Positions 16,512 to 27,329 of a DNA stretch of 64,000 nucleotides are shown one piece after another (position 1 is the first letter of the stretch; every line of letters starts with the position of its first letter). Source of the stretch: Pseudomonas viridiflava (GTDB lineage: Bacteria > Pseudomonadota > Gammaproteobacteria > Pseudomonadales > Pseudomonadaceae); the NCBI RefSeq assembly GCF_900580865.1, contig NZ_UTBZ01000001.1, positions 186,001 to 250,000 on the forward strand. Direction: 5' to 3'. Position numbers and translations under genes: made by a program. Below the pieces are notes generated by a model. It did not search any database, had not been told where the DNA came from, and worked only from the letters and a program-made list of their open reading frames with translations.

Positions 16512-17876
16512 CTAGCCCTGCAACGCACTGAGGGTCAGGTCCAGACACTTGCGTGCCTTTGTAACCAGCTCATCGATCTCGGCTTTGCTGATCACCAGCG
16601 GCGGCGCGATGATCATGGTGTCGCCCACAGCGCGCATGATCAGGCCGTTGTCGAAGCAGAACTGGCGGCAGATCATGCCGACGCCCTTGCCTTCGTAACG
16701 CTTGCGAGTGGCCTTGTCCTGCACCAGCTCGATCGCGCCCAACAGACCGACTCCGCGAACTTCACCCACCAACGGGTGATCGTTCAGTTCCCGCAGACGT
16801 TTCTGCAAATACGGTGCCGTTTCGTTGTGCGCGTTCTCGATAATTTTTTCGTCGCGCAGGATGCGGATGTTTTCCAGGCCCACTGCTGCTGCCACCGGGT
16901 GACCGGAGTAGGTGAAGCCGTGGTTGAAATCGCCACCTTCGTTGAGCACCGCAACAACGGAGTCACGGACGATCAGGCCGCCCATCGGGATGTAGCCGGA
17001 CGTCAGGCCTTTGGCGATGGTCATCATGTCGGGCGCAAGGTCGTAGAAATCGCTGCCGAACCACTCACCGGTACGGCCGAAACCGCAAATCACTTCGTCC
17101 GCCACGAACAGGATGTCGTACTTGGCGAGGATTTCCTTGATGCGCGGCCAGTAGCTGTCGGGCGGAATGATCACGCCGCCGGCGCCCTGGATCGGCTCGG
17201 CAATAAAGGCACCGACGTTGTCGACGCCGACTTCGAGAATCTTCTCTTCCAGCTGATTGGCCGCCCAGATGCCGAACTCTTCCGGGGACATCTCGCCACC
17301 TTCAGCGAACCAGTACGGCTGCGCGATGTGGACGATGCCTGGAATCGGCAAATCGCCCTGCTCGTGCATATACGTCATGCCACCGAGGCTCGCGCCGGCC
17401 ACGGTCGAACCGTGATAACCGTTCTTGCGGCTGATGATGACTTTCTTGTTCGGCTGGCCTTTGATCGCCCAATAGTGGCGGACCATACGCAGCATGGTGT
17501 CGTTGCCTTCGGAACCGGAACCGGTGAAGAACACATGATTCATGCCTTCCGGTGCCACGTCGGCGATTGCCTTGGCCAGTTCCAACGCTGGCGGGTGCGC
17601 GGTCTGGAAGAACAGGTTGTAGTACGGCAGTTCGCGCATCTGTTTGGCGGCCGCGTCGGCCAGCTCATCGCGACCATAACCGATGGCCACACACCACAGA
17701 CCGGCCATGCCGTCGAGAATCTTGTTGCCTTCGCTGTCCCACAGGTAAACGCCCTTGGCGTTGGTGATGATCCGCGGGCCCTTCTCTTTCAGTTGCTTGA
17801 AGTCGCTGAACGGGGCCAGGTGGTGATCATTGCTGAGTGCTTGCCACTCGCGGGTTTGCGGGTTGTTGCTGGTCAT
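16512..17876 (-). CDS. spuC: Polyamine:pyruvate aminotransferase
   Basis: A 454-residue PLP-dependent class III aminotransferase that transfers an amino group from putrescine (or related polyamines) to pyruvate, yielding 4-aminobutyraldehyde and alanine. The PLP-binding lysine is K289 in [15 protein letters not shown], the cofactor-ring aspartate D260 in [13 protein letters not shown], and the phosphate-binding turn GSGSEGND is at 119-126. It starts 56 bases after spuB and is cytoplasmic. Confidence 0.93.
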   Translation of the reverse strand: MTSNNPQTREWQALSNDHHLAPFSDFKQLKEKGPRIITNAKGVYLWDSEGNKILDGMAGLWCVAIGYGRDELADAAAKQMRELPYYNLFFQTAHPPALELAKAIADVAPEGMNHVFFTGSGSEGNDTMLRMVRHYWAIKGQPNKKVIISRKNGYHGSTVAGASLGGMTYMHEQGDLPIPGIVHIAQPYWFAEGGEMSPEEFGIWAANQLEEKILEVGVDNVGAFIAEPIQGAGGVIIPPDSYWPRIKEILAKYDILFVADEVICGFGRTGEWFGSDFYDLAPDMMTIAKGLTSGYIPMGGLIVRDSVVAVLNEGGDFNHGFTYSGHPVAAAVGLENIRILRDEKIIENAHNETAPYLQKRLRELNDHPLVGEVRGVGLLGAIELVQDKATRKRYEGKGVGMICRQFCFDNGLIMRAVGDTMIIAPPLVISKAEIDELVTKARKCLDLTLSALQG

Positions 17877-17932
17877 GCCAATTCTCCTTGTTATCGGTGA
17901 AGGCGCGGCCGCTGAGGGCCGCGCCCGGCGTA

Positions 17933-19291
17933 TCAGACGGCGAAGAGCAGGTACTCACGCTCCCAGGAACTGATCACGCGCTTGAAGTTTTCATGCTCGG
18001 CCCGTTTTACTGCGACGTAGCCTGTGATGAAGGTTTTGCCCAGGTACTTCTCGATGGTCGCGCTGTTTTCCATACGTTCCAGCGCATCTTCGATGGTCAG
18101 CGGCAAGCGCAGATTGCGGCGCTCATAACCACGGCCCACCACTGGCGCGCTCGGATTGAGGCCTTCGACCATGCCGATGTAGCCGCAGAGCAGGCTCGCG
18201 GCAATCGCCAGATACGGGTTGGCGTCGGCGCCCGGCAGGCGGTTCTCGACACGACGGTTCTGCGGGCCGGCATCCGGTACGCGCAGGCCGACGGTGCGGT
18301 TTTCTTCGCCCCACTCCACGTTCACCGGTGCCGAGGTGTCCGGCAGGAAGCGGCGGAACGAGTTGACGTTCGGCGCGAACAGCGGCAACAGCTCAGGAAT
18401 CAGTTTCTGCAGGCCACCGATGTGGTGCAGAAACAACTGGCTCATGGTGCCGTCATCATTGGAGAAGACGTTCTTGCCGGTCTCGATGTCGATGATGCTC
18501 TGGTGCAAGTGCATCGCACTGCCCGGCTCGCCGGTCATGGGTTTGGCCATGAAGGTGGCGGCCACGTCGTGCTTGAGCGCGGCTTCACGCATGGTGCGCT
18601 TGAACACCAGAATCTGGTCGGCCAGCGACAGGGCGTCGCCGTGACGGAAGTTGATTTCCATCTGCGCCGTGCCGTCCTCGTGAATCAGCGTGTCGAGGTC
18701 CAGCTCCTGCAGTTCGCACCAGTCATAGACGTCTTCGAACAGCGGATCAAATTCGTTCGCTGCTTCAATGGAGAACGACTGACGACCGATTTCCGGACGG
18801 CCCGAGCGGCCAATCGGCGGTTGCAACGGATAGTCAGGGTCATCGCTGCGCTTGGTCAGGTAGAACTCCATTTCCGGCGCCACGATCGGCTGCCAGCCTT
18901 TGTCGGCATAGAGTTTCAAAACCTTCTTGAGGACGTTGCGCGGCGACAGCTCGATCGGGTTGCCTTGCTTGTCGTAGGTGTCGTGGATCACCTGCGCGGT
19001 CGGCTCGATGGCCCACGGCACCATGTACACGGCGTTCTGGTCGGGGCGGCAGATCATGTCGATGTCGGCCGGGTCGAGCAGTTCGTAATAGATGTCGTCT
19101 TCGACGTAGTCGCCGGTCACGGTCTGCAACAGCACGCTCTCGGGCAGGCGCATGCCTTTTTCAGCGATGAACTTGTTGGTCGGCGAAATCTTGCCACGGG
19201 TGATCCCGGTCAAGTCGGCGATCATGCATTCGACTTCTGTGATCTTATGGTCTTTCAACCAATCGGTGAGCTGGTCGAGGTTGTTACTCAT
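17933..19291 (-). CDS. spuB: Gamma-glutamylpolyamine synthetase, glutamine-synthetase family
   Basis: A 452-residue ligase that activates glutamate with ATP and joins it to a polyamine. The glutamine-synthetase fold is visible in the N-terminal beta-grasp ([17 protein letters not shown]), the metal-binding EMEFYL, the substrate/ATP segment [10 protein letters not shown], and NRTVGLRVP. It lacks the adenylylation tyrosine loop of true GlnA. It heads the minus-strand cluster; the spuA remnant lies directly upstream. A divergent paralog occurs at 20021-21397. Confidence 0.92.
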   Translation of the reverse strand: MSNNLDQLTDWLKDHKITEVECMIADLTGITRGKISPTNKFIAEKGMRLPESVLLQTVTGDYVEDDIYYELLDPADIDMICRPDQNAVYMVPWAIEPTAQVIHDTYDKQGNPIELSPRNVLKKVLKLYADKGWQPIVAPEMEFYLTKRSDDPDYPLQPPIGRSGRPEIGRQSFSIEAANEFDPLFEDVYDWCELQELDLDTLIHEDGTAQMEINFRHGDALSLADQILVFKRTMREAALKHDVAATFMAKPMTGEPGSAMHLHQSIIDIETGKNVFSNDDGTMSQLFLHHIGGLQKLIPELLPLFAPNVNSFRRFLPDTSAPVNVEWGEENRTVGLRVPDAGPQNRRVENRLPGADANPYLAIAASLLCGYIGMVEGLNPSAPVVGRGYERRNLRLPLTIEDALERMENSATIEKYLGKTFITGYVAVKRAEHENFKRVISSWEREYLLFAV

Positions 19292-19385
19292 AAATGCCTC
19301 TGGGCTGAGTCTCCTGACGTGATGTCAGGCAAAGTTTGACGCTTGGAGCGTCGCGTTGAAGGGGGCTTGCTCGCGCAGTACCGGC

Positions 19386-19742
19386 TTACGCCTGGCACCG
19401 CGCATAGACAATGAAAGAGGAGCTTACCTGCCCTTTACGCTGGCGTTGCATTTCCTGTGCACAGTCCAGGCGTGCAGAATCATGAGCACGGCTTGGCAAG
19501 CGGCACAGGCTTTGGGAGTAAAAGCGATCTATATTGGAAGGGGACGCCATAAACAGGATGCTTTCCCGTACGTCCAGAATATCGGACGCTGGCGCTTGAA
19601 CGGCCATGGACGGGAACATCGTCGGCAACTTGTCAGCCATGCTGGCTGCGCTATCGACGGATTGGTCGCCACTGATGTGATGAGCATGCAGACCGGACTG
19701 TTGCGAGCAGTCGGTGATGCCGATTAACGGCAGGCGAGACAT
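19386..19742 (-). pseudogene. spuA: Decayed remnant of spuA (gamma-glutamyl-polyamine hydrolase)
   Basis: This frame encodes 118 residues. The first 75 look like the N-terminus of a class I glutamine amidotransferase-type hydrolase of the PuuD/SpuA family: SRLPLIGITDCSQQSGLH, a family-like DILDxxxSILFxxSPSN segment, and AHDSARLD. The core carrying the nucleophile elbow (CRGxQ) and catalytic His-Glu is absent; after about residue 85 the frame runs into unrelated sequence and stops. Intact proteins have about 250 residues. It sits exactly where spuA lies in P. aeruginosa, between spuB and the divergent spuI. It could still be translated as a short protein, but it cannot be a working hydrolase. 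Confidence 0.72.
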
Positions 19743-20020
19743 GAAGCACCCCGGTATTATTGCTGTTATGGGTTTGATCCGAGCTTAGCCTTGTTCATTT
19801 TTTTACACAACACCCCCGTAAAAAATACAACACGGCCTGCTCAAGCCCGCGGGTGCAGAGTCTCCCAAGGACAAAAAAACGCCCGAAAGTGCCCCATAAA
19901 TGCCCTTGCAGCGCTTTTTTAGGGCAAAAAAGGCCTCGCTTGACTTCGGCAGGCCGTTCGGGTTGACTGAAACCAGAAAAGATCAATGATTGATATTTTT
20001 AACAACAAAGGTGTTGCATC

Positions 20021-21397
20021 ATGTCGGTACCCCCGCGTGCCGTTCAGCTTAACGAAGCGAACGCGTTCCTTAAGGAACATCCTGAGGTTCTGTACGTTGA
20101 CCTTCTGATTGCGGATATGAATGGTGTGGTGCGCGGCAAGCGCATTGAACGCACCAGCCTCCACAAGGTTTACGAGAAAGGCATCAACCTGCCGGCCTCC
20201 CTATTTGCTCTGGATATCAATGGCTCTACGGTGGAAAGCACCGGCCTGGGCCTGGACATCGGCGACGCCGATCGTATCTGCTATCCAATCCCCGATACCC
20301 TGTGCAACGAGCCATGGCAGAAGCGCCCGACCGCGCAACTGTTGATGACCATGCACGAACTCGAAGGTGACCCGTTTTTCGCCGATCCGCGCGAAGTGCT
20401 CCGTCAAGTTGTTGCAAAGTTTGACGAGCTGGGCCTGACCATCTGCGCCGCCTTCGAACTCGAGTTCTACCTGATCGACCAGGAAAACGTGAACGGCCGG
20501 CCACAGCCGCCACGCTCGCCGATCTCCGGCAAACGTCCGCACTCGACGCAGGTCTACCTGATCGACGACCTCGACGAATACGTCGACTGCCTCCAGGACA
20601 TTCTGGAAGGTGCCAAAGAACAAGGCATCCCGGCCGACGCCATCGTCAAGGAAAGTGCCCCGGCGCAGTTCGAAGTGAACCTGCACCACGTCGCCGACCC
20701 GATCAAGGCATGCGATTACGCGGTATTGCTCAAGCGTCTGATCAAGAACATCGCCTACGACCATGAAATGGACACCACCTTCATGGCCAAGCCGTACCCG
20801 GGCCAGGCCGGTAATGGTCTGCACGTACACATTTCGATTCTGGATAAAGAAGGCAAAAACATTTTTGCCAGCGAGGATCCCGAGCAGAACGCCGCGCTGC
20901 GTCACGCGATCGGCGGTGTGCTCGAGACCCTGCCCGCGCAGATGGCTTTCCTCTGCCCGAACGTCAACTCGTACCGCCGTTTCGGCGCACAGTTCTACGT
21001 ACCGAACTCGCCGTGCTGGGGCCTGGACAACCGCACCGTGGCGATTCGCGTACCGACCGGCTCGTCCGATGCCGTGCGTATCGAACACCGCGTGGCCGGT
21101 GCCGATGCCAACCCGTACCTGCTGATGGCCTCGGTTCTGGCGGGCGTGCACCACGGTCTGACCAACAAGATCGAACCGGGCGCGCCTGTTGAAGGCAACA
21201 GCTACGAGCAGAACGAGCAAAGCCTGCCGAACAACTTGCGCGATGCCCTGCGCGAGCTGGACGACAGCGAGGTGATGGCCAAGTACATCGATCCGAAGTA
21301 CATCGATATCTTCGTCGCCTGCAAGGAAAGCGAGCTGGAGGAGTTCGAACACTCCATCTCTGACCTTGAGTACAACTGGTATCTGCATACCGTTTAA
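20021..21397 (+). CDS. spuI: Gamma-glutamylpolyamine synthetase paralog (SpuI-like)
   Basis: A 458-residue glutamine-synthetase family ligase, about the same length as SpuB but clearly divergent from it. Motifs: DLLIADMNGVVRGKRI, CAAFELEFYL, GLHVHISI, and NRTVAIRVP. ATG 20021 is taken as start with AAAGG upstream; the 278 bases before it should contain its promoter and that of the minus-strand operon. By family it glutamylates putrescine or other amines. A strong terminator follows. Confidence 0.9.
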   Translation: MSVPPRAVQLNEANAFLKEHPEVLYVDLLIADMNGVVRGKRIERTSLHKVYEKGINLPASLFALDINGSTVESTGLGLDIGDADRICYPIPDTLCNEPWQKRPTAQLLMTMHELEGDPFFADPREVLRQVVAKFDELGLTICAAFELEFYLIDQENVNGRPQPPRSPISGKRPHSTQVYLIDDLDEYVDCLQDILEGAKEQGIPADAIVKESAPAQFEVNLHHVADPIKACDYAVLLKRLIKNIAYDHEMDTTFMAKPYPGQAGNGLHVHISILDKEGKNIFASEDPEQNAALRHAIGGVLETLPAQMAFLCPNVNSYRRFGAQFYVPNSPCWGLDNRTVAIRVPTGSSDAVRIEHRVAGADANPYLLMASVLAGVHHGLTNKIEPGAPVEGNSYEQNEQSLPNNLRDALRELDDSEVMAKYIDPKYIDIFVACKESELEEFEHSISDLEYNWYLHTV

Positions 21398-21413
21398 GCG
21401 GATTGCAGCTTCA

Positions 21414-21455
21414 GAAAAAACGCCGTTGGCTAATTCAGCCAGCGGCGTTTTTTTA
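21414..21455 (+). terminator. Terminator after the spuI-like gene
   Basis: AACGCCGTTGGCT and AGCCAGCGGCGTT form a long, nearly perfect stem flanked by A and T runs. Confidence 0.92.
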
Positions 21456-21489
21456 TGGCCGAACACAAATCCTTGGGATGGGAGTGAAT

Positions 21490-21600
21490 GGCCGCCTGCG
21501 GCGGTTCGCGAGCAGGCTCGCTCCCACAGGGATCTCCATTCAACATGACTTGTGCGTACACAGGAGATCCCCTGTGGGAGCGAGCTTGCTCCGGGCGGCG
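21490..21600. repeat. REP doublet 3, right copy eroded
   Basis: CGCGAGCAGGCTCGCTCCCA at about 21508-21527 is followed by GTGGGAGCGAGCTTGCTC at about 21574-21591; the right copy then departs into CGGGCG, losing its CGCGAA end. It lies directly upstream of the TetR gene. Confidence 0.88.
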
Positions 21601-21674
21601 TTCCGACGAAAGCGGTCGACAAGACAACACAAGAGCCGGCTCGTACAATGCCCGCTGCCCCGCAGGAGACTTCC

Positions 21675-22307
21675 ATGACGCGACCCGCCCCCGTCCGCAA
21701 ACCCCGTGCCCGCAGCCAGGCGCGTATCGACTCGATACTCGATGCCGCACGCACGCTGCTGGCTGCCGAGGGCGTGGCCAGTCTGTCGATCTACAGCGTC
21801 GCCGAGCGCGCGCAGATTCCGCCCTCCTCCGTGTACCACTTCTTCGCCAGCGTCCCGGCATTGCTCGAAGCGCTGACGGCCGATGTCCACGCCGCGTTTC
21901 GCGCCTGCCTGCAAGCGCCGATCGATCACGAAGCCCTGCGAGACTGGCGTGATCTGTCGCGACTGGTCGAGCAACGCATGCTGGAGATCTACGACGAAGA
22001 CGCCGCCGCACGGCAGTTGATCCTTGCTCAGCATGGTCTGACCGAGGTCACTCAGGCTGACCGTCAGCACGACATCGAACTGGGCGACTTGATGCACAAG
22101 CTGTTCGATCATCACTTCGAGCTGCCGAGACTGCCGGAGGATGTCGATGTGTTTGCCTTGGCGATGGAGTTGGGTGACCGGGTGTATGCGCGTTCGGTGC
22201 AGCAGCATGGGCAGATTACGCCGCGCATGGCCGAGGAAGGGATGCGGGTGTTTGACGCCTATATCGGGTTGTATCTGCCGCCGTATCTACCCAAAAGAAT
22301 TATCTAG
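21675..22307 (+). CDS. TetR-family transcriptional regulator
   Basis: A 210-residue regulator. ATG 21675 is selected because AGGAG (21664-21668) lies 6 bases upstream; the longer frame from 21552 would translate a REP copy. The N-terminal helix-turn-helix is clear (ILDAARTLLAAEGVASLSIY, AERAQIPPSSVYHFFASV). The C-terminal ligand domain is not diagnostic. Neighbours are the spuI-like gene upstream and the convergent ssuF downstream; no obvious target is divergent to it, so its regulon is unknown. Confidence 0.87.
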   Translation: MTRPAPVRKPRARSQARIDSILDAARTLLAAEGVASLSIYSVAERAQIPPSSVYHFFASVPALLEALTADVHAAFRACLQAPIDHEALRDWRDLSRLVEQRMLEIYDEDAAARQLILAQHGLTEVTQADRQHDIELGDLMHKLFDHHFELPRLPEDVDVFALAMELGDRVYARSVQQHGQITPRMAEEGMRVFDAYIGLYLPPYLPKRII

Positions 22308-22318
22308 CGCCCTCAACG

Positions 22319-22391
22319 GCCCCTTCGCGAACAGGCTCGCTCCCACATTTGGAATGCGGTCCCCTGTGGGAGCGAGCCTGCTCGAAGGCCG
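22319..22391. repeat. REP doublet 4 (inverted pair)
   Basis: CGCGAACAGGCTCGCTCCCA is followed after a short spacer by GTGGGAGCGAGCCTGCTCGA. Both outer ends are slightly degenerate. Located between the convergent TetR and ssuF genes, before their shared terminator. Confidence 0.9.
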
Positions 22392-22415
22392 CACCGCGGT
22401 TTTCAGGCCAGGCAC

Positions 22416-22456
22416 AAAAAACCCCGAAGGGCTCACGCCCTCCGGGGTTGTTTTTT
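22416..22456. terminator. Bidirectional terminator between the TetR gene and ssuF
   Basis: ACCCCGAAGGGC and GCCCTCCGGGGT form a stem with one mismatch, flanked by an A run on the left and a T run on the right. Confidence 0.9.
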
Positions 22457-22466
22457 GCTCACCGGC

Positions 22467-22682
22467 TTACAACTTGGCGATCGACACCTCGGTGGATTTC
22501 ACAAAGGCGATCACTTCGCTGCCGACCACCAGTTCCAGCTCTTTGACCGAGCGGGTGGTGATCACCGAAGTGACGATGCCGGAAGCGGTCTGCACGTCGA
22601 TTTCCGACAGCACGTCACCGAGGACGATTTCCTTGATCGAGCCTTTGAACTGGTTACGGACGTTGATGGCTTTGATAGTCAT
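22467..22682 (-). CDS. ssuF: Molybdopterin-binding-like TOBE (Mop) protein of the ssu operon
   Basis: A 71-residue single-domain molbindin-type protein (ISARNQFKG-like N-terminus here INVRNQFKGSIKEIV, and VTSVITTRSVKELEL). Mop domains assemble into oligomers that bind oxyanions such as molybdate. In P. putida a protein of this kind, SsuF, is the last product of ssuEADCBF and is needed for growth on some sulfonate esters; its exact role is unclear. It begins 27 bases after ssuB and is followed by a shared terminator. Confidence 0.88.
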   Translation of the reverse strand: MTIKAINVRNQFKGSIKEIVLGDVLSEIDVQTASGIVTSVITTRSVKELELVVGSEVIAFVKSTEVSIAKL

Positions 22683-22709
22683 GGCAATGATTCCTGTCGT
22701 TTGCTTGAG

Positions 22710-23516
22710 TTATTGAGCCCAACGCAGTTGCGTAGGCAGTGGTGAAACAGGTTCCGGCTCTGGCGGTTCGCCGGGCAGGGAGAGAACACGGTTAAGCACT
22801 TCGGTTTCCAGCGCCGCCAGGCGATGCGAACCGCGCACTCGCGGCCGCGGCAGTTCAACATGCAGGTCGAGGCCGACTTCGCCGTCCTCGATGAGAATCA
22901 CCCGGTCGGCAATCGCCACCGCTTCGCTGACGTCGTGGGTCACCAGCAGCACGGTGAAGCCGTGTTGCTGCCAGAGACGTTCGATCAGTTGCTGCATTTC
23001 AATGCGGGTCAGCGCATCCAGTGCACCGAGCGGTTCATCGAGCAACAGCAGACGCGGTTGATGGATCAGTGCGCGGGCCAGGGCAACCCGCTGCTTCTGC
23101 CCTCCGGACAACGCCGCCGGCCACTCATTGGCGCGATCCGCCAGCCCCACCGCTTCCAGCGCCTCTAACGCTTGCGGACGCCAGTTGCCTTTAAGGCCGA
23201 GGCCGACGTTATCGATGATCTTTTTCCACGGCAGCAGACGTGCTTCCTGGAACATCAATCGGGTGTCTTCCTGCGCATCGCTGAGCGGCGCAGAGCCGGC
23301 CAGCAAGTCGCCGCCAGTCGGTTGATCGAGGCCGGCGAGCAAGCGCAGCAAGGTGCTTTTGCCGCAGCCACTGCGCCCGACCACAGCGACGAATTGCCCT
23401 GCCGGAATGTGCAGATCGATGTCACGCAGCACCTGCCGCGCGCCGAAGGTTTTCTGCAGATTGCGCACCGCCAGCGGAATCCCGCGCAGCAGGCGTGGAG
23501 GTTGTTGAGCAGTCAT
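22710..23516 (-). CDS. ssuB: Aliphatic sulfonate ABC transporter ATP-binding protein
   Basis: A 268-residue ATPase. Walker [13 protein letters not shown], signature [15 protein letters not shown], Walker [13 protein letters not shown] and VTHDVSEA are all present. ATG 23516 overlaps the ssuC stop as ATGA; the frame extending to 23564 runs into ssuC and is not used. It energises import through SsuC. Confidence 0.93.
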   Translation of the reverse strand: MTAQQPPRLLRGIPLAVRNLQKTFGARQVLRDIDLHIPAGQFVAVVGRSGCGKSTLLRLLAGLDQPTGGDLLAGSAPLSDAQEDTRLMFQEARLLPWKKIIDNVGLGLKGNWRPQALEALEAVGLADRANEWPAALSGGQKQRVALARALIHQPRLLLLDEPLGALDALTRIEMQQLIERLWQQHGFTVLLVTHDVSEAVAIADRVILIEDGEVGLDLHVELPRPRVRGSHRLAALETEVLNRVLSLPGEPPEPEPVSPLPTQLRWAQ

Positions 23517-24295
23517 GCCGCACCTCCTTTGGCAACCTGATAAGCCGGGTGCCAACGCAACCACACACGTTCAAGTCCACGGGCGGCGAGGTCGGCGAGT
23601 TTGCCGAGCACCGCGTAAAGCAGGATCGCCAGTACCACCACATCGGTCTGCAGGAACTCCCGAGCGTTCATCGCCAGATAGCCGATGCCGGAGCTGGCGG
23701 AAATGGTTTCGGCGACGATCAGCGTCAGCCACATAAAGCCCAGGGCGAAACGCACACCGACCAGAATCGAAGGCAATGCGCCCGGCAGAATCACCTGCCA
23801 GAACAGGCTGAAACCGCTCAAGCCATAACTGCGCGCCATCTCCACCAGCGCCGGGTCGACGTTGCGGATGCCGTGATAAGTGTTGAGGTAGATCGGAAAC
23901 AACGTGCCCAGCGCCACCAGAAAAATCTTCGCCGACTCGTCGATGCCGAACCACAGGATCACCAGTGGAATCAGCGCCAGGTGCGGCACGTTGCGGATCA
24001 TCTGCACCGAACTGTCGAGCAGGCGTTCGCCCCATTTCGACAGACCGGTGATAAAACCCAAGACCAGACCGATGCTGCCACCGATGGTGAATCCCAGTGC
24101 CGCACGCCAACCGCTGATCGCCAGGTGCGTCCAGATTTCGCCGCTGCGCACCAGGCTCACGCCGGCTTCTATCACCGCCACCGGTGCCGGCAGAATCCGT
24201 GTCGACAACCAACCGGCCGACACCGACAACTGCCACACCGCCAGCAGCAAAATCGGCAACGCCCAAGGCGCGAGGCTATGGATGATTTTTTTCAT
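23513..24295 (-). CDS. ssuC: Aliphatic sulfonate ABC transporter permease
   Basis: A 260-residue inner-membrane permease with about six transmembrane segments and an EAA loop ([20 protein letters not shown]). It begins 8 bases after ssuD and its stop overlaps the ssuB start. The channel component for alkanesulfonate import. Confidence 0.93.
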   Translation of the reverse strand: MKKIIHSLAPWALPILLLAVWQLSVSAGWLSTRILPAPVAVIEAGVSLVRSGEIWTHLAISGWRAALGFTIGGSIGLVLGFITGLSKWGERLLDSSVQMIRNVPHLALIPLVILWFGIDESAKIFLVALGTLFPIYLNTYHGIRNVDPALVEMARSYGLSGFSLFWQVILPGALPSILVGVRFALGFMWLTLIVAETISASSGIGYLAMNAREFLQTDVVVLAILLYAVLGKLADLAARGLERVWLRWHPAYQVAKGGAA

Positions 24296-24303
24296 GGCGC
24301 GCC

Positions 24304-25452
24304 TCAGCTCTGCGACGCGGCTTTGGGAAGAATATCGTTGGCGACCATCTCGCCGAACGGGCTGACATAACCGGCGCTTTTCGGCAGTTCCGGACGCTCG
24401 ATGTCGAGGTGCGGGAACAACAGTTCGGCGACGCGATACGACTCTTCAAGGTGTGGATAACCGGAGAAGATGAAGGTGTCGATGCCCAGATCGGCGTATT
24501 CCTTCACGCGCGCTGCGACGGTCGGGCCATCGCCGACCAGCGCCGTACCGGCACCGCCGCGCACCAGACCGACGCCGGCCCAAAGGTTCGGGCTGACTTC
24601 GAGGTTGTCGCGGCTGCCGCCGTGTAGTGCGGCCATGCGTTGCTGGCCGACCGAATCGAAACGCGCCAGCGAAGCCTGAGCGCGAGCGATGGTGTCGTCG
24701 TCCAGGTGCGAGATCAGCCGATCCGCCGCTTGCCAGGCTTCCGCATTGGTTTCACGGACGATCACGTGCAGACGAATGCCGAAGCGCACGGTGCGGCCGA
24801 GCTTGGCAGCTTTGGCACGGACTTGTGCAATCTTCTCGGCCACCGCGGCTGGCGGCTCGCCCCAGGTCAGGACCATTTCCACTTGTTCAGCGGCCAAGTC
24901 TTGCGCCGCTTCCGACGAGCCACCGAAGTACAACGGCGGACGCGGTTGCTGGATTGGCGGATAGAGCAATTTCGCGCCTTTCACGCTGATGTGCTCGCCA
25001 TCGTAATCGACGGTTTCGCCTTCCAGCACACGGCGCCAGATGCGGGTGAATTCCACCGAGGCTTGATAGCGTTCTTCGTGGCTGAGGAACAGACCGTCGC
25101 CAGCCAATTCTTCCGGGTCACCGCCAGTCACCAGATTGAACAGCGCACGGCCGCCGGACAGACGATCCAGGGTCGCAGCCTGTCGCGCCGCCACCGTCGG
25201 GGAGATGATCCCGGGGCGCAGGGCAACGAGAAATTTCAGGCGCTGGGTCACAGGGATCAGCGACGCCGCCACCAGCCACGAGTCTTCGCAGGAGCGGCCG
25301 GTAGGAATCAGCACGCCGCCGAAACCCAGACGATCCGCCGCTTGCGCGACCTGTTGCAGATAACCGTGGTCGACGGCGCGTGCGCCTTCGGCGGTGCCAA
25401 GGTAATGGCCGTCGCCGTGGGTAGGCAGGAACCAGAAGATATTGAGGCTCAT
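24304..25452 (-). CDS. ssuD: FMNH2-dependent alkanesulfonate monooxygenase
   Basis: A 382-residue luciferase-like flavin monooxygenase that splits C-S bonds of alkanesulfonates, releasing sulfite and an aldehyde. The sequence opens with the family-typical [38 protein letters not shown] and a mobile-loop region ([18 protein letters not shown]) are recognisable. It uses reduced FMN supplied by SsuE and lies between ssuA and ssuC with short spacers. Confidence 0.96.
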   Translation of the reverse strand: MSLNIFWFLPTHGDGHYLGTAEGARAVDHGYLQQVAQAADRLGFGGVLIPTGRSCEDSWLVAASLIPVTQRLKFLVALRPGIISPTVAARQAATLDRLSGGRALFNLVTGGDPEELAGDGLFLSHEERYQASVEFTRIWRRVLEGETVDYDGEHISVKGAKLLYPPIQQPRPPLYFGGSSEAAQDLAAEQVEMVLTWGEPPAAVAEKIAQVRAKAAKLGRTVRFGIRLHVIVRETNAEAWQAADRLISHLDDDTIARAQASLARFDSVGQQRMAALHGGSRDNLEVSPNLWAGVGLVRGGAGTALVGDGPTVAARVKEYADLGIDTFIFSGYPHLEESYRVAELLFPHLDIERPELPKSAGYVSPFGEMVANDILPKAASQS

Positions 25453-25477
25453 GGAGTGGTCTCCTTGGGGATTCGAA

Positions 25478-26443
25478 TTACTGCGCTTTAGCCACAGCGG
25501 CCGGTGGTGTCCAGATCACATCCTTGATGCTCAGCGGCTTGGGAATCAGCTTGAGCTGGAAGAACGTGTCGGCGATTTTCTGTTGCGCGGCGACCACTTC
25601 CGGGGTCAAAAACAGCGCGCCGTAGCCCTGGCGTTTCACCGAGGTCAGGGTGATGTCCGCCGGCAGACCGAGCAGTGGTGCAACCTGTTGGGTCACGTCT
25701 TCTGGGTTGGCTTTCGACCACTCACCAACGGCGCGCACTTCCTCGACGAGGGTCTTGATCACCTCAGGGTTTTTCTGCGCGTAAGGTTTGGTCGCGAGAT
25801 AGAACTGGTGGTTGTCGACGATGCCTTTGCCGTCGCGCAGGGTGTGCGCTTGCAGTTGTTTCTCGGCCGCAGCCTGGTACGGATCCCAGATGACCCAGGC
25901 GTCGACGCTGCCGCGTTCGAACGCAGCACGCGCATCGGCGGGCGGCAGGAATACGGTTTGAATGTCGGAGTACTTGAGGCCGGCGTCTTCCAGTGCGCGT
26001 ACCAGCAAGTAGTGGACGTTGGAGCCTTTGTTCAGAGCAACTTTCTTGCCCTTGAGATCGGCCACCGATTTGATCGGTGAGTCTTTCGGCACAAGGATCG
26101 CTTCGCTGTTCGGCGCTGGCGGTTCGTAGGCAACGTAGAGCAGATCGGCGCCAGCAGCCTGGGCGAATACAGGTGGGGTTTCGCCAGTGACTCCGAAGTC
26201 GATCGAGCCGACGTTCAGGCCCTCAAGCAACTGCGGGCCACCAGGGAACTCAGTCCATTGCACGTCGACGCCTTGGGCGGCCAGACGCTTTTCCAAAGTA
26301 CCTTTGGCTTTGAGCAGCACCAGCGTGCCGTACTTCTGATAACCGATCCGCAATGTCTCGGCTTGGGCTTGAGTGATGGCGCCGAAGGTGACAGCCGCAG
26401 CAAACAGAGCGACCAGACCACGACGCAAAAATACAGTGCGCAT
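25478..26443 (-). CDS. ssuA: Periplasmic sulfonate-binding protein
   Basis: A 321-residue receptor with a signal peptide (about residues 1-28, ending AQA) followed by [20 protein letters not shown] and [21 protein letters not shown], typical of the SsuA/TauA group. ATG 26443 has AAGGAG upstream (AAAAAGGAGAGCGCT). A 90-base gap separates it from ssuE. It captures aliphatic sulfonates for SsuBC. Confidence 0.94.
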   Translation of the reverse strand: MRTVFLRRGLVALFAAAVTFGAITQAQAETLRIGYQKYGTLVLLKAKGTLEKRLAAQGVDVQWTEFPGGPQLLEGLNVGSIDFGVTGETPPVFAQAAGADLLYVAYEPPAPNSEAILVPKDSPIKSVADLKGKKVALNKGSNVHYLLVRALEDAGLKYSDIQTVFLPPADARAAFERGSVDAWVIWDPYQAAAEKQLQAHTLRDGKGIVDNHQFYLATKPYAQKNPEVIKTLVEEVRAVGEWSKANPEDVTQQVAPLLGLPADITLTSVKRQGYGALFLTPEVVAAQQKIADTFFQLKLIPKPLSIKDVIWTPPAAVAKAQ

Positions 26444-26533
26444 AGCGCTCTCCTTTTTGCTGTTGGGTTTTGGCTGCACCTGCTTAACCGTTAGCGGCGA
26501 AGTAAGGTGAGTTACATCAAATGCGGGTGTGGC

Positions 26534-27127
26534 TTAAATGCTCCAGCGAGCACTCAACAAACGTTCGTTCAACAGGCCCGGTTCCAACGGCTTGGGCCGG
26601 CGCGCCATGGCGCCGACAAACTGATCCAGCGCTTCGTGCAGTCGCTGCTCCAGCGCCGGTGCCAGTTGCGCGGCGGCACTGCCTTCGCCGTAAGCGATCT
26701 GGCTGTCCTCGGCGAAAATCCCCTGGAGCATTTCCTGGGCTTTCAATGCCGACAACACGGGCTTGAGGGCGTAGTCGACCACCAGCATGTGGGCGATGCT
26801 GCCGCCCGTGGCCATCGGCAAGACAATCTTGTGATTCAGGGCGCGCTCGGGCAGCAGGTCCAACAGAGTTTTCAGGGCGCCGGAGAACGACGCTTTGTAA
26901 ACCGGCGTGGCGATCAGCAGGCCGTCAGCGTTTTCGATCTGTTGCAGCAGGTCGAGCACCTTCGGGCTGTCGAAGCGGGCGTGGAGCAAATCCTCGGCCG
27001 GGAAGTCCCGCACCTGATAACTCACCACTTCCACCCCTTGCTGCTGCAACCAGCGCTGCGAACGCTCCAGCAGCACCCCGGAACGGGAGCGCAGGCTGGG
27101 ACTGCCACCGAGTGAGACGACCAGCAT
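26534..27127 (-). CDS. ssuE: NAD(P)H-dependent FMN reductase
   Basis: A 197-residue flavodoxin-fold reductase that supplies FMNH2 to Ssu[17 protein letters not shown] carries the phosphate-binding loop; [19 protein letters not shown] is the conserved flavin-contact segment. The start at 27127 is decided by the ribosome site: AAGGA lies 9 bases before it but directly abuts the alternative ATG at 27134-27136. First gene of the ssu operon, with an AT-rich promoter region upstream. Confidence 0.93.
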   Translation of the reverse strand: MLVVSLGGSPSLRSRSGVLLERSQRWLQQQGVEVVSYQVRDFPAEDLLHARFDSPKVLDLLQQIENADGLLIATPVYKASFSGALKTLLDLLPERALNHKIVLPMATGGSIAHMLVVDYALKPVLSALKAQEMLQGIFAEDSQIAYGEGSAAAQLAPALEQRLHEALDQFVGAMARRPKPLEPGLLNERLLSARWSI

Positions 27128-27199
27128 TGAGACCATTCCTTAAGCGTTACAGGCGATTCGCGGGTTGCGATCTCGCTTCGATGGAGAGACCTTACCAGC

Positions 27200-27240
27200 T
27201 GATTTATATATCCATAAATCATATTTATTCATTTGGTTAT
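27200..27240 (-). promoter_or_regulatory. AT-rich upstream region of the ssu operon
   Basis: An unusually AT-rich block with TCCATAAATCATATTTATTC and ATTTGG. TTTATTCATT recurs before tauA (29942-29951), and TTATTC-CTTTTTC-like sequence before lsfA on the opposite strand. Sulfonate genes in pseudomonads depend on CysB-type LysR regulators that bind AT-rich sites; assignment as such a site is inference. Confidence 0.4.
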
Positions 27241-27276
27241 GCTTTTAGGCTATATGAAATTTACGTTATTCAAGGC

Positions 27277-27302
27277 GAAAAAAAAGGCCGTCTAAACGGC
27301 CT
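27277..27302 (-). terminator. Terminator for lsfA, displaced from the gene
   Basis: On the minus strand AGGCCGT and ACGGCCT pair around TTTAG and are followed by a run of T. It lies about 160 bases beyond the lsfA stop because a palindromic element sits in between. Confidence 0.85.
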
Positions 27303-27329
27303 GAAATCCCCTGCTTAGTAGCTACCACT

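Noticed and set aside
19963..19996. Sigma-70 promoter for the spuI-like gene
   Set aside because: TTGACT is a good -35 hexamer but no -10 box lies at a proper distance.
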